Assembly (NCBI GenBank): GCA_963812255.1
Contig: CAWEUM010000006.1
Location: 1-64,000 of the forward strand
Length of the DNA stretch: 64,000 nucleotides
Direction: 5' to 3'
Source: DATJGR01 sp963812255
Lineage (GTDB): Bacteria; Pseudomonadota; Gammaproteobacteria; Pseudomonadales; Azotimanducaceae
The notes under the pieces are model-generated. The model did no database searches. It was not told the DNA's origin and saw nothing but the letters and a program-made list of their open reading frames with translations. This document shows, in pieces, positions 8,425 through 17,022 of the stretch. The position numbers and the translations under genes are program-made. Within the stretch, counting starts at the first letter, position 1. Each line of letters opens with the position of its first letter.

Positions 8425-8449
8425 GGTTCAAATCCTGTCCGCGGCGCCA
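8425..8449 (+). other. Second tRNA-Arg 3'-end repeat: distal attachment site
   Basis: GGTTCAAATCCTGTCC followed by GCGGCGCCA matches the T-arm/acceptor/CCA part of the 5611-5635 copy in 24 of 25 positions (C for G at position 18). No tRNA body precedes it. Together the two copies bound a 2.8-kb segment. The first chromosomal gene starts only 40 bases downstream. Confidence 0.75.
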
Positions 8450-8488
8450 GATCATCAATTGCTCACCAATCTGCGATGGGGACTGAAC

Positions 8489-9367
8489 ATGACGGATCTC
8501 GCCGGTAGAAATGCTTTCATCACCGGCGGTGCCAGCGGCATCGGGTTTTCGATGGCGCAAGCATTTCTGAACGAAGGCATGAACGTCGCGATCGCTGACG
8601 TCGATGCTGAGGCGCTCGCCAGAGCAAAATCGGCACTATCGGGCAGCAACGCGCGAGTTCTGGCGGTGCAACTCGACGTGACCGATCGCGCGCAGTATGA
8701 AGAAGTGGCGCGACGTGTGGATGCGGAACTCGGCAACGTTCACGTGTTGTGCAACAACGCCGGCGTTTACCGTGGCGGTCCGCTGGATGCGGTCACTTAT
8801 GCGGACTGGGATTGGGTCATGGGGGTGAACGTCGGCGGTGTGATCAACGGGCTGCAGACATTTCTTGCGCGCATGGAGCGGCATGGCGAAGGTGGACACG
8901 TCGTGAATACCGCTTCAATGGCTGGCATCACGACGTCACCGGGTCTCGGCGTCTACAACGCAAGCAAGTTCGCCGTCGTGGGCTTGAGCGAAGCGTTGCG
9001 CAAGGACCTCGAACCACACGGTATCGGCGTTTCGGTGCTGTGTCCGGGGATGGTGCGCACGCGCATTCTCGAAAGCGAACGTACCCGACCGGCGCAGTTC
9101 GACGTGCAGACAGACAGCGCGCAGGCGGCTGCGGCCGCTCACAGTGAGATCATGAATCTTGCGATGAATACCGGCATCGATCCGGCTGAGGTCGCTGATC
9201 TGGTCGTGCAAGGCATCAAGAGCAACCAGTTTTATCTATTCCCGCATCCGGAGATGAAAGAAGCCGCACAGGTGCGGATCAGCGAGATGCTGACGGCGTT
9301 CGGTGAGGCGGATCCGGAACGGGTGGCTGCGCAGCAGCGCTTCATGGCACAACTGCTGCCCGAATGA
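8489..9367 (+). CDS. Short-chain dehydrogenase/reductase (classical SDR)
   Basis: A 292-residue NAD(P)-dependent oxidoreductase. The cofactor motif TGGASGIG is at residues 12-19, NNAG near 90, the active-site YNASK has Tyr156 and Lys160, and a Ser precedes it in TASMAG. An Asp at the end of the second strand (IADVDAE) favours NAD(H). The C-terminal 40 residues extend beyond the core, as in SDRs acting on hydrophobic alcohols or steroids. The ATG at 8489 gives the canonical N-terminus; the open frame runs further up into the attachment repeat and is rejected. It begins 40 bp from the island edge, so its original promoter may have been displaced. Confidence 0.88.
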   Translation: MTDLAGRNAFITGGASGIGFSMAQAFLNEGMNVAIADVDAEALARAKSALSGSNARVLAVQLDVTDRAQYEEVARRVDAELGNVHVLCNNAGVYRGGPLDAVTYADWDWVMGVNVGGVINGLQTFLARMERHGEGGHVVNTASMAGITTSPGLGVYNASKFAVVGLSEALRKDLEPHGIGVSVLCPGMVRTRILESERTRPAQFDVQTDSAQAAAAAHSEIMNLAMNTGIDPAEVADLVVQGIKSNQFYLFPHPEMKEAAQVRISEMLTAFGEADPERVAAQQRFMAQLLPE

Positions 9368-9407
9368 AGCGCACATTCATTCGCACAGATGGCGCTCGTT
9401 AAACCGG

Positions 9408-9944
9408 TTAGCGAGGCAAACCCGCCTCGAGTTTCGTATGGGAGTCCACAACGTCCCCGATCCGGTCCTTCTTCCGAAACGGCGAACGGAGGAATCGATC
9501 CACGGTGTCGTCGAACAACGCGGGGTCGTCATACGGCACAAAGTACGTGGCATTCGGCAGGATCGCGAGTGCGCCGTTCGGCAGATGCTCGAAGATTTCC
9601 ACAGCGTGTTCGGTGCGCACGAGATCGGTATCGCCGACGATGATCAGGGTCGGCGCCTGGATGGCGTCGAGCGAGTTTGCAGGGATGTTCGGCTCCAGAT
9701 CGTCGGTCATCTTCGCGTAGGTCAGCGTTCCGGGACTGTCCTCCGAGCGCCCGTGATCGCGGCTGTCCATTGCGATCACCCGGCCGAGCCGAAGGATCAA
9801 CCACTTTGGCGTCGCGTCCGATATCATGCCGAGCTGCAAATGACCTGCCCAACCGTCAACAAGCCGACATTGCTGGAACAGCATTGCACCAAAGAGGACC
9901 TCAATGACCAACTGGAACCGAACTGCCTTCTCCGCCTTGATCAT
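9408..9944 (-). pseudogene. Alpha/beta hydrolase remnant lacking the nucleophile elbow
   Basis: The frame is open for 178 codons but encodes only two pieces of an alpha/beta hydrolase. One is the pre-nucleophile segment RVIAMDSRDHGRS. The other is the acid/cap-end segment EPNIPANSLDAIQAPTLIIVGDTD. They are joined directly at about TYAKMTDD-LEPN. The G-x-S-x-G elbow and roughly 100 residues expected between them are missing. The terminal His position reads NATYFVPYDDP, where a His is usual. The first 40 codons do not look homologous and overlap the divergent DUF1254 gene. An in-frame internal deletion is the simplest reading. Confidence 0.7.
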
Positions 9945-11526
9945 GACCGGCGCGCTCTTGTCGAGCGCAGCTCACGCCGCATCAGAAGCCGCGCCGCCGA
10001 TCCCCGCGTCGATCACCACACCCGATCGTGTCGATTCACGCATCGGCACGCTCGAATTCAAAGACGGCGCACCGAACAGTGCGACGGCGGAAAAAGTCTA
10101 CGACCAGATCGACTTTGCGCACGCCTACAGCGCGTTCGTCAACACGATGTCCGGCGTCAGCATCCATTCGATTCACAGGGGTATGGAAAGTGTCGGCGTG
10201 AAGGACAACGAGGTCATCATTTTTTCCGACTTGATGGACTCCAGATCGCTGTTCCTGACGGCCAACGCAGACACCGTCTACAGCATCGGCTTTCTCGACC
10301 TGACCAAAGGCCCGATGGTGCTGGAAGTGCCGCCGAAGATGCTCGGCGCCATCGATGACTACTGGTTCCGTTGGGTCGTCGATATCGGTCTGCCCGGGGC
10401 CGACCGAGGCCTCGGCGGAAAGTATCTGATCGTGCCGCCGGGCTACAAAGGCGAGTTGCCGGAAGGGGGTTTCGTCGTCGCCCACGCGCGCACGAACCGC
10501 GTCGTCTGGTTCGGCCGCAACTTCCTCGAAAACAACGATCCGAAACCAGTCGCCGAATCGATCCGCAAGTCCACCAAGGTGTACCCATACGAACCAGGCG
10601 GTGTGGGCACGCCCATCGCGGAGTTTCTCGCCGGTAAAGCGCGGCTCGGCCGGATCGTGGGCCCGGCGCCGACGATCTTCCACGAAGGCAGCGGCCGGGT
10701 GATGAACACCATTCCACCCAACGACTTCAGCTACTACGAGATGTTGAACGACATTATCCAGCAGGAACCGGCGACTTCACTCGACCCGGAACTCGCGGGC
10801 TCGCTTGCGGCGATTGGCATCGTCAAAGGCAAGCCGTTCGCGCCCGATGCTCGGATGAAGAAGATCATGAGCGAAGCGCTGACGGTTGCAAACGCGGCGT
10901 CGCGCACCCTGTTCATGAGCCCCCGCGATCCGAGCTGGTACTACTATCCAAACTCCTCGTGGATGAACTTCCTGTTCGTCACTGGGTATGAGTTCGAAAC
11001 GCCGATCCCGATGATTACGCGCGAAGGCGCCAAGCCGTTCGCGCCGACGGGGTACCGGACCTTGAACGCACGCACGAACTTCTTCTATGGCATCACCGGC
11101 ATCACTCCGGCCATGGCCATGCGTCTGACCCGCATCGGATCGCAGTATCTTTTCGCGTTGAACGACGCGGACAAGAACTACTTCGATGGCGCCAAGACCT
11201 ACAAGGTGACGCTGCCGAAAGGGATTCCGGAAGCCAATTTCTGGTCGTTCACCGTCTACGACAATATGAGCCGCTCAATGCTCGATACGCCGCAGCGTTA
11301 TCCGCGCGCCGGTAGTCAGAGCTATCCGTCACCGGCCGCCGCAGCCGATGCGGACGGTTCAACCACGATCTACTTCGCGCCAAAGCAGCCCAAGGGCGTC
11401 AAGCGCGGCAACTGGATTCAGACCGACCCGAAAAAAGGCTGGTTCACGATTCTGCGCCTGTACAGCCCGCTCGAACCGTTCTTCGACAAGAGCTGGCGGC
11501 CCAGTGAAATTGAACTGGTGAAATAG
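9904..11526 (+). CDS. Exported DUF1254/DUF1214-domain protein
   Basis: A 540-residue protein with a Sec signal peptide (cleavage after SSAAHA, residue 25). It has the two-domain architecture of the DUF1254 plus DUF1214 family. DUF1254 features are the tract TANADTVYSIGFLDLTKGP and the following beta-rich region; the C-terminal DUF1214 features are FWSFTVYDNMSRSML and GWFTILRLYSPLEPFF. Members are periplasmic; their reaction is not firmly established. The neighbours, an SDR and a hydrolase remnant, suggest a place in breakdown of a lipophilic compound, but this is inference. The ATG at 9904 follows GAGGACCTCA. Confidence 0.85.
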   Translation: MTNWNRTAFSALIMTGALLSSAAHAASEAAPPIPASITTPDRVDSRIGTLEFKDGAPNSATAEKVYDQIDFAHAYSAFVNTMSGVSIHSIHRGMESVGVKDNEVIIFSDLMDSRSLFLTANADTVYSIGFLDLTKGPMVLEVPPKMLGAIDDYWFRWVVDIGLPGADRGLGGKYLIVPPGYKGELPEGGFVVAHARTNRVVWFGRNFLENNDPKPVAESIRKSTKVYPYEPGGVGTPIAEFLAGKARLGRIVGPAPTIFHEGSGRVMNTIPPNDFSYYEMLNDIIQQEPATSLDPELAGSLAAIGIVKGKPFAPDARMKKIMSEALTVANAASRTLFMSPRDPSWYYYPNSSWMNFLFVTGYEFETPIPMITREGAKPFAPTGYRTLNARTNFFYGITGITPAMAMRLTRIGSQYLFALNDADKNYFDGAKTYKVTLPKGIPEANFWSFTVYDNMSRSMLDTPQRYPRAGSQSYPSPAAAADADGSTTIYFAPKQPKGVKRGNWIQTDPKKGWFTILRLYSPLEPFFDKSWRPSEIELVK

Positions 11527-11548
11527 ATCGTTCTTCGAACTGCACCTA

Positions 11549-11573
11549 GGGCCGGTCCGACCCGGGTCGGCCC
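11549..11573. terminator. GC-rich hairpin between convergent genes
   Basis: GGGCCG...CGGCCC encloses the palindrome CCGACCCGGGTCGG. It lies between the stop of the DUF1254 gene and the convergent VOC gene. There is no T-tract, so function is uncertain. Confidence 0.4.
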
Positions 11574-11619
11574 GCGGCATGCAAGCTGCCAGCCGCGCGA
11601 TGAGGGGCGAAGACTTCTT

Positions 11620-12066
11620 TCAGCCCGGCGCCTGCGGCTCGACGAGTTCGATGATGTTGCCTTCCGGGTCGCTGAAGAAGCACAGCCGTAGCGGCGCATC
11701 CGGCGCCACCAGCGAGCGGTCCGATCGCAACGTGGCGCCGGCCGCTTCGGCCTTACGCAACACCTCTGACAGGTCGCTCAGGTAAAACGTCAGATAGGCG
11801 ATCCCGCGTCGCTGCGTGAGGTAGGCCGGCGCAGAGTTCGCTTCAGGTTCGCCAGGCGGACTCATCAGCTTGATGCACTCGCCGTTGGGTGTTCTGAGCC
11901 AGACACAGAGATACCCATTGGGTGCCAAGGTCAACTGGTTGCTCAACTGCGCGGGTATCTCGGCTCGGCGAAACTCGGTGCAACCGAGCACATCGCAGTA
12001 GAACGCCAGCATGCGACTCAGATCCGCAACGCAGATACCGGTTTCGATCGGTGCCGTTTGCTGCAT
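11620..12066 (-). CDS. VOC (glyoxalase/bleomycin-resistance) family protein
   Basis: A 148-residue protein with the paired beta-alpha-beta-beta-beta repeats of the vicinal-oxygen-chelate fold. The first half begins IETGICVADLSRMLAFYCDVL. The second ends LCFFSDPEGNIIELVEP, carrying the metal-ligand Glu. Members include glyoxalases, lyases and extradiol dioxygenases; the substrate cannot be told. The ATG at 12066 gives the usual N-terminus. It is divergent from the Rieske oxygenase across 138 bp, so the two may share regulation and act in the same aromatic or steroid pathway. Confidence 0.8.
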   Translation of the reverse strand: MQQTAPIETGICVADLSRMLAFYCDVLGCTEFRRAEIPAQLSNQLTLAPNGYLCVWLRTPNGECIKLMSPPGEPEANSAPAYLTQRRGIAYLTFYLSDLSEVLRKAEAAGATLRSDRSLVAPDAPLRLCFFSDPEGNIIELVEPQAPG

Positions 12067-12204
12067 TGTTTTCCTCGAATTTCGGTACCCGAACACCTTG
12101 CCGCGTGGCCGAGTGTCTGTCCAGAATTTGCAATGGTTCGATTTGTACCAGATTCCAAATTTGGACATCATGATGACGCCAAACGAGCAAAGAGGAAATA
12201 CGTC

Positions 12205-13785
12205 ATGGCCGCAGCCGCGCCAGAGTCTACCGTCCGCACTATGGACGACGCCTTTAGAAAACTGTTGGACGCCGATACCCACGCCGGCAACATCCCGGAC
12301 ACGCTGCGCCGCAACGCGCCGCTGCCGCCCGGTCCCGCATTGGTATCGGTGCAACGCTACGTCTCACGCGAATATCACGAACTGGAAAAGCAACGTCTGT
12401 GGAACCGCGTCTGGCAAGTCGCTGCCCACGAGGACGATTTTCCGAACGTCGGCGACGTCGTACCGTACGACATCGCAACGCGTTCTTATCTGGTGGTGCG
12501 GGTTGCCGAGAACGAATACAAGGCCTTCTACAACGCCTGCCTGCATCGCGGACGCAAGCTGCGCGAAGAGCGCGCCAAGGGCCTGGATGAGTTGCGCTGC
12601 CCGTTTCATGGCTGGACCTGGAACCTGGACGGCACGTTGAAGCAGATTCCGTGCGCGTACGACTTTTCCGGCCTGGACCGCACGAAGGAATCGCTTCCGG
12701 AGGTCAAGGTGGGCCGCTGGGGGCGGTTCATTTTCATCAATCCCGATCCCGACTGCGCGCCACTCGAGGCGCATCTTGGCGATCTCGCGACGCAATTCGA
12801 AACGCTGCCATACGAAAAGCGCTACAAGCAGGCGCACGTGGGCAAGGTGATCCGCGCCAACTGGAAGGCCGTACAGGATGCCTTCATGGAGTCATACCAC
12901 GTGCTGATGACACACCCGCAGATTCTCACGGGCGGTGCGAACGATATGTGCACGAAGTACGACGCATTCGGTAACTACTCGCGTGCCATTCGCTGCGGCG
13001 CGCTCGAAAGCGAGGCCATGCCGACGTGGGAGACGGTACCGAACGAAAACGGCGCGACATGTTTGCGCCATCCGCTGAACGGCTGGGTCTACGAGCATAT
13101 CGGTGACGGAGAGGTACGCGTCACCACACCAAAAGGCGTATCGGGCACGTTCACGTCTCAGGCTGAATGGCTCGAGGGTGAACTGACCGATGCGAACCCG
13201 CACCTGTGCCTGTGGGTCGGCGGATGCCAACTGCCGGAAACGGGTTCGTTGCGCATGCGGGATTTCGCCATCACCGACGAAATCAGACGCAGACTCGGCC
13301 CGGATGCGTCGCCTCGCGCACTCAATGCCGAGGTACAGCGGCACATCCTCAAGGGCATCATCCCGTCAATCGCCGACACCATCGCCGACATCGAGCTATC
13401 GGCTTCGATCTTCCTCACGGTGTTTCCGAACTGGCACCCGTGGGGTTCGTTCAATCAGATCAACTACCGCTTCCGGCCGAACGGCGACAATCACGAAGAG
13501 TGCATCATGGAGTGCATGTTCCTGGCACCGATACCGGAAGATGGTGTCTATACACCCGTATCGAAAATCCATTGGCTCGGCATCGACGAGGACTGGACCC
13601 ACGCGCCCGAACTGGGTTCGCTGGCCCGAATCTTCAACCAGGATCTACGCAATCTACCGTTCGTTTACCAGGGCATGAAAGCCACCGCGCGGGAGCACAT
13701 TCGCCTGGCGGATTACAACGAACTCAAGCTGCGGCACTTTCACGCGCTGTATGGAAAATGGGTCGATGCGCAGGACGGACCGTAA
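12205..13785 (+). CDS. Rieske non-haem iron oxygenase, alpha subunit
   Basis: A 526-residue ring-hydroxylating oxygenase. The Rieske 2Fe-2S ligands are C112-L-H114 and C132-P-F-H135, spaced as in the family. The mononuclear iron site is in DAFMESYHVLMTHP (D225, H232, H237), with a later carboxylate expected in the C-terminal half. The C-terminal domain is longer than in many 430-460 residue alpha subunits. The ATG at 12205 follows GAGGAAATAC. No ferredoxin or reductase gene is adjacent, so electrons must come from partners elsewhere. Aromatic or sterol-type substrates are possible. Confidence 0.9.
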   Translation: MAAAAPESTVRTMDDAFRKLLDADTHAGNIPDTLRRNAPLPPGPALVSVQRYVSREYHELEKQRLWNRVWQVAAHEDDFPNVGDVVPYDIATRSYLVVRVAENEYKAFYNACLHRGRKLREERAKGLDELRCPFHGWTWNLDGTLKQIPCAYDFSGLDRTKESLPEVKVGRWGRFIFINPDPDCAPLEAHLGDLATQFETLPYEKRYKQAHVGKVIRANWKAVQDAFMESYHVLMTHPQILTGGANDMCTKYDAFGNYSRAIRCGALESEAMPTWETVPNENGATCLRHPLNGWVYEHIGDGEVRVTTPKGVSGTFTSQAEWLEGELTDANPHLCLWVGGCQLPETGSLRMRDFAITDEIRRRLGPDASPRALNAEVQRHILKGIIPSIADTIADIELSASIFLTVFPNWHPWGSFNQINYRFRPNGDNHEECIMECMFLAPIPEDGVYTPVSKIHWLGIDEDWTHAPELGSLARIFNQDLRNLPFVYQGMKATAREHIRLADYNELKLRHFHALYGKWVDAQDGP

Positions 13786-13858
13786 AGCATAGCCAGCCGC
13801 ATTCCTCGCGAGCCATACTAGCTTCGACGGGCGAACTACATCACGAGGTGATCAAACC

Positions 13859-14260
13859 GTGGCGGAAAAACGACCCTTCGACCTGGCGGAATTCTTTCGA
13901 GAATTTACGAGCCAGTGGGAGCGCGAATTCGATTCGCTGGCAAATCGGGTGATGGGCACCGAGGATTTCAGCCGGTCGATGAATCAGCTGCAGCGGACGC
14001 AGATCGCCTTCCAGCGCTCCTTCAACGATTTCATGGGCGAGCGACTCTCCAACTTCAATGTGGCCAGCCGTGACGATGTGATTCGGTTGGGCGAGACCCT
14101 TCACGCGATGGATACCCGCCTCGGACGTCTGGAGGCCCTCCTCGATCGGTTGGCGGACAAAGAGGGGCTCGCACCTCCGAACCAGCGCGTTCCAGGACCG
14201 CCCCGCACCAGACGTCCGCCTTCCGTGGCGGCCACACCGAAACGGGAGGACAAATCGTGA
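13859..14260 (+). CDS. PhaE-like/phasin-like PHA synthase partner
   Basis: A 133-residue, highly helical protein (FREFTSQWEREFDSLANRVM, then RSMNQLQRTQIAFQRSFNDF) with a C-terminal coiled coil (AMDTRLGRLEALLDRLADK) and a basic Pro/Arg tail. Its position immediately before a class III PHA synthase, with stop and start overlapping (GTGA), identifies it as the likely PhaE-type or phasin-like subunit. It is shorter than classical PhaE (about 350 residues), so it may be a reduced PhaE. The start is GTG with CGAGGTG upstream. Confidence 0.7.
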   Translation: MAEKRPFDLAEFFREFTSQWEREFDSLANRVMGTEDFSRSMNQLQRTQIAFQRSFNDFMGERLSNFNVASRDDVIRLGETLHAMDTRLGRLEALLDRLADKEGLAPPNQRVPGPPRTRRPPSVAATPKREDKS

Positions 14261-15336
14261 GCGAATCTACGCGTGAGGATCCAGGCACCGCGAAGCGGAT
14301 ACGCGACATGGTAGAACGCGCGATGCAGCGCAATCTCAAGGGGCTCAAGTATCTGACCGCATCGCCGATTCCGGTCGGACTGTCGCCGAAGGACATCGTG
14401 CTGACCCGCGGCACACTGCGGCTGTATCACTACCATCCGATGGCGGATGAGGTCTATCGAGTGCCGATCCTCATCGTGATGGCCACAACGAACAAGGCGT
14501 TTCTATTCGATCTCGCGCCGGGTCAGAGCATGGTTGAATACCTGCTCAAGGCCGGCTTCGACGTCTATGTGATCGATTGGGAGGCGCCGACGCCGGAAGA
14601 ACACGGCCTGACGTTGAAAACGTACACGCAGGATTTCATCCCGGCTTGCGTGAGCGCGGTGCAGGGGCGGTCCGGCGAAGCCGATATCTCGGTCGTCGGC
14701 TATTGCATGGGTGGCGTGCTGTCGTTGATCTACGCCGCCACCCACACCGACGGTCCCTTGAAGAACCTGGCATGCCTGACCACGCCGGTGAACTGGCACG
14801 GCATGGAACTGAACCGGATCTGGTCGGACGAACGCTACTTCGACGTCGATGAACTCGTCGACACGATGGGCATCATTTCGGCTGACTTCATCGCCAACGG
14901 TTTCGAGATGCTGCGCCCCGCGAGTCGCACCGCGGGCCGCGCAAGGGTGTGGGAGCAGATGTGGAACGACGACTTCGTCAAGTCGTATCGGGCATTCGAG
15001 CGCTGGGGCAACGAAACGCTGCCGTTGGCGGGCGAGTACTTTCGCGAGACGACCAAGGAATTGCTCTGGCGCAACAAACTCTTCACGTCGGAACTCGTGG
15101 TCGACGGCAAACCGGTCAAGCTGGCCAACATCACGGTGCCCGTGTTACACGCGATCGCCGAACACGATCACATTTGTCCCTACGAAGCCAGCAAACCGTT
15201 GCTCGAACGCGTTGGCGCCACCGACAAAGAAGAGATCATGCTGAAAGGCGGCCACGTCAGCTTGATCGCGGGGCCCAATGCCGCGAAACGGATGTGGCCG
15301 CGTCTTTCAGCCTGGCTTGCGGAACGTTCGGTATGA
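14257..15336 (+). CDS. phaC: Class III poly(3-hydroxyalkanoate) synthase, PhaC subunit
   Basis: A 359-residue synthase of the length typical for class III PhaC. The lipase-like box is GYCMGG with catalytic Cys150; the other triad residues are Asp304 (AEHDHICP) and His333 (KGGHVSL). It polymerises hydroxyacyl-CoA to storage polyester on cytoplasmic granules. The GTG start overlaps the stop of the PhaE-like gene, and the stop overlaps the next ATG, so three genes are translationally coupled. The conserved tract VYVIDWEAPTPEEHGL is intact. Confidence 0.92.
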   Translation: MSESTREDPGTAKRIRDMVERAMQRNLKGLKYLTASPIPVGLSPKDIVLTRGTLRLYHYHPMADEVYRVPILIVMATTNKAFLFDLAPGQSMVEYLLKAGFDVYVIDWEAPTPEEHGLTLKTYTQDFIPACVSAVQGRSGEADISVVGYCMGGVLSLIYAATHTDGPLKNLACLTTPVNWHGMELNRIWSDERYFDVDELVDTMGIISADFIANGFEMLRPASRTAGRARVWEQMWNDDFVKSYRAFERWGNETLPLAGEYFRETTKELLWRNKLFTSELVVDGKPVKLANITVPVLHAIAEHDHICPYEASKPLLERVGATDKEEIMLKGGHVSLIAGPNAAKRMWPRLSAWLAERSV

Positions 15337-15926
15337 ACAAGCGGACACTCGATCGTTATCCCCGCAACGTGACGTGCGGCGAAACTGAAATCGAACTCAC
15401 GCTGATGAGCGCAGCGGACCATGCGGCGGTACTGTCGTTCGCCCAGCAGCTGCCGCCGCACGATCTGTTGTTCATGCGACGGGATATTTCACAGCCGAAA
15501 GTGCTGACGGCCTGGATCAACGAAATCGAAAGCGGCGCCATCACCAGCCTGCTCGCACGTCGCAACGGCGAGATCGTTGGTTGTACCGGCGTCGTCTGCG
15601 ACGCACTGTCGTGGTCGCCCCATGTCGGAGAACTGCGCGCGGTGGTCGCGCCGAGCATGCGCGAGAACGGCCTGGGTCGAGTGCTGATCCAGGAGAGTTT
15701 CCTTGCAGCATTGAGTTTGGGACTGGAAAAGCTCGTGGCCCACATGACGGCTGATCAAAGGGGCGCGATCAGCGTCTTCGAGGGCATGGGATTTCGCGTC
15801 GAAGCGCTGTTGCGAGATCACGTGCGTGACCCCAACGGCGTCAAGCACGACATCGTGATCCTGAGTCACGATGTCGCTAAGTTTCAGGCACAGATGGAAG
15901 CCTACGGACTGCTCGACGCTCTCTGA
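15333..15926 (+). CDS. GNAT-family acetyltransferase coupled to phaC
   Basis: A 197-residue protein with the GCN5 N-acetyltransferase fold. The acyl-CoA-binding motif region reads VVAPSMRENGLGRVLIQESF, a variant of R/Q-x-x-G-x-G/A. A following helix (SVFEGMGFRVEALLRDHV) is typical. The ATG overlaps the phaC stop (ATGA), implying co-translation. The substrate is unknown; a role in modifying granule proteins or small amines is speculative. Confidence 0.8.
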   Translation: MNKRTLDRYPRNVTCGETEIELTLMSAADHAAVLSFAQQLPPHDLLFMRRDISQPKVLTAWINEIESGAITSLLARRNGEIVGCTGVVCDALSWSPHVGELRAVVAPSMRENGLGRVLIQESFLAALSLGLEKLVAHMTADQRGAISVFEGMGFRVEALLRDHVRDPNGVKHDIVILSHDVAKFQAQMEAYGLLDAL

Positions 15927-15946
15927 CGAAGTGCAGCGCTTGCCTG

Positions 15947-16885
15947 TCAATCGGCCGCTGACGCTACATCGAATCTGATTTTTGTCGCCTCTTCGGACAC
16001 GTCCCACAGTTGTCGCGCGACGCGCTCCGAGCGCGACACAAAACTCGATTGAACCTTGCGCGGGCTGCCGCGCGTCTCCCCAGGACCGTCCGGTCCAATG
16101 TAGTCACCGCCTTGCACGTCCGGGGCGAATCCTGCATAGAGCGTCGGCAATGCGCCGTCAGCGGCCGACTGACTGACGATCGACGCGAAGGACTTGACCA
16201 GCGATTCGCCGAGCGGCCAGTTCAGCATCCGCGAACTCGCATAGGGCAGGTTGGTCGCCGAGATGCCCGGATGGCAGGCGACCGCCGTTATATCCACACC
16301 GCCCGCGCGACAGCGCCGATGCAGTTCGTAGGTGAACAGCAGATTCGCCAGCTTGCTCTGGGCATAGGCGAAGAACGGGTCGTAAAACAGTTGGCCGTGC
16401 AAGTTGAAGAAATTGACGAATCCGAAATGGTGCGCGAGGCTCGACACGTTGACGACGCGCGCTCCGGGCGTCGCCGTCAGTCTAGGAAACAGCAACGCAG
16501 TCAGCGCGAAGTGTCCAAGGTGATTGGTGGCGAACTGCGTCTCGAAGCCGTCCTCCGTATCGCGCCGCGGAATGGCCATGACACCGGCGTTGTTGACGAG
16601 TACATCGAGGCGCTCGCAGCGCCGGCTGAGATCCTTCGCACAGGCGCGCACCGACGCGAGCGACGCAAGATCGAGCGTCGCGGTCTCAACCAACTGACTC
16701 GCACTCGCCGCACGCACAGCATCGGCCGCCTCGGCCGCGCGCGCGACGTCGCGGCTGGCAATGATGACCCTGGCGCCCTTCTCCGCAAGTACCTTGGCCG
16801 TTTCCAAACCGATGCCACTGTTGGCACCGGTCACGACGACGGTGCGGCCGGCTTGTTTGTCGAGATCGCTGACGCGCCAGACCAT
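15947..16885 (-). CDS. SDR, retinol-dehydrogenase-like
   Basis: A 312-residue SDR with TGANSGIG (cofactor), a basic residue after strand two (ASRD, NADP preference), NNAGVM, and an active-site YAQSK with Ser in VNVSS. The length and the tract ETQFATNHLGHFALT resemble the retinol-dehydrogenase/WWOX-like branch acting on lipophilic alcohols or ketones. The ATG at 16885 is chosen because GAGGAAG precedes it; an in-frame codon at 16918 is less likely. It converges on the phaC operon and diverges from the esterase. Confidence 0.88.
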   Translation of the reverse strand: MVWRVSDLDKQAGRTVVVTGANSGIGLETAKVLAEKGARVIIASRDVARAAEAADAVRAASASQLVETATLDLASLASVRACAKDLSRRCERLDVLVNNAGVMAIPRRDTEDGFETQFATNHLGHFALTALLFPRLTATPGARVVNVSSLAHHFGFVNFFNLHGQLFYDPFFAYAQSKLANLLFTYELHRRCRAGGVDITAVACHPGISATNLPYASSRMLNWPLGESLVKSFASIVSQSAADGALPTLYAGFAPDVQGGDYIGPDGPGETRGSPRKVQSSFVSRSERVARQLWDVSEEATKIRFDVASAAD

Positions 16886-17022
16886 GGCAACTTCCTCTTG
16901 GTGCCGAACCAGGTTCAAAGTCTGTTTCGAAGCCGTATTGTGCCCGATCGCCGTCGTAGCACGACAGTCGTTGCGGCGCGCACGACACCTCGGATTGTCG
17001 TACGCTCTACCGCCTCTTCCAG

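Noticed and set aside
8425..8449. A functional tRNA gene
   Set aside because: Only the T-arm, acceptor 3' strand and CCA are present; no D-arm or anticodon arm can be folded upstream.
9303..10358. A 351-codon plus-strand frame
   Set aside because: It overlaps the SDR 3' end, the hydrolase remnant and the DUF1254 gene in another frame, and has an Arg/His-biased composition typical of an antisense or shifted frame.
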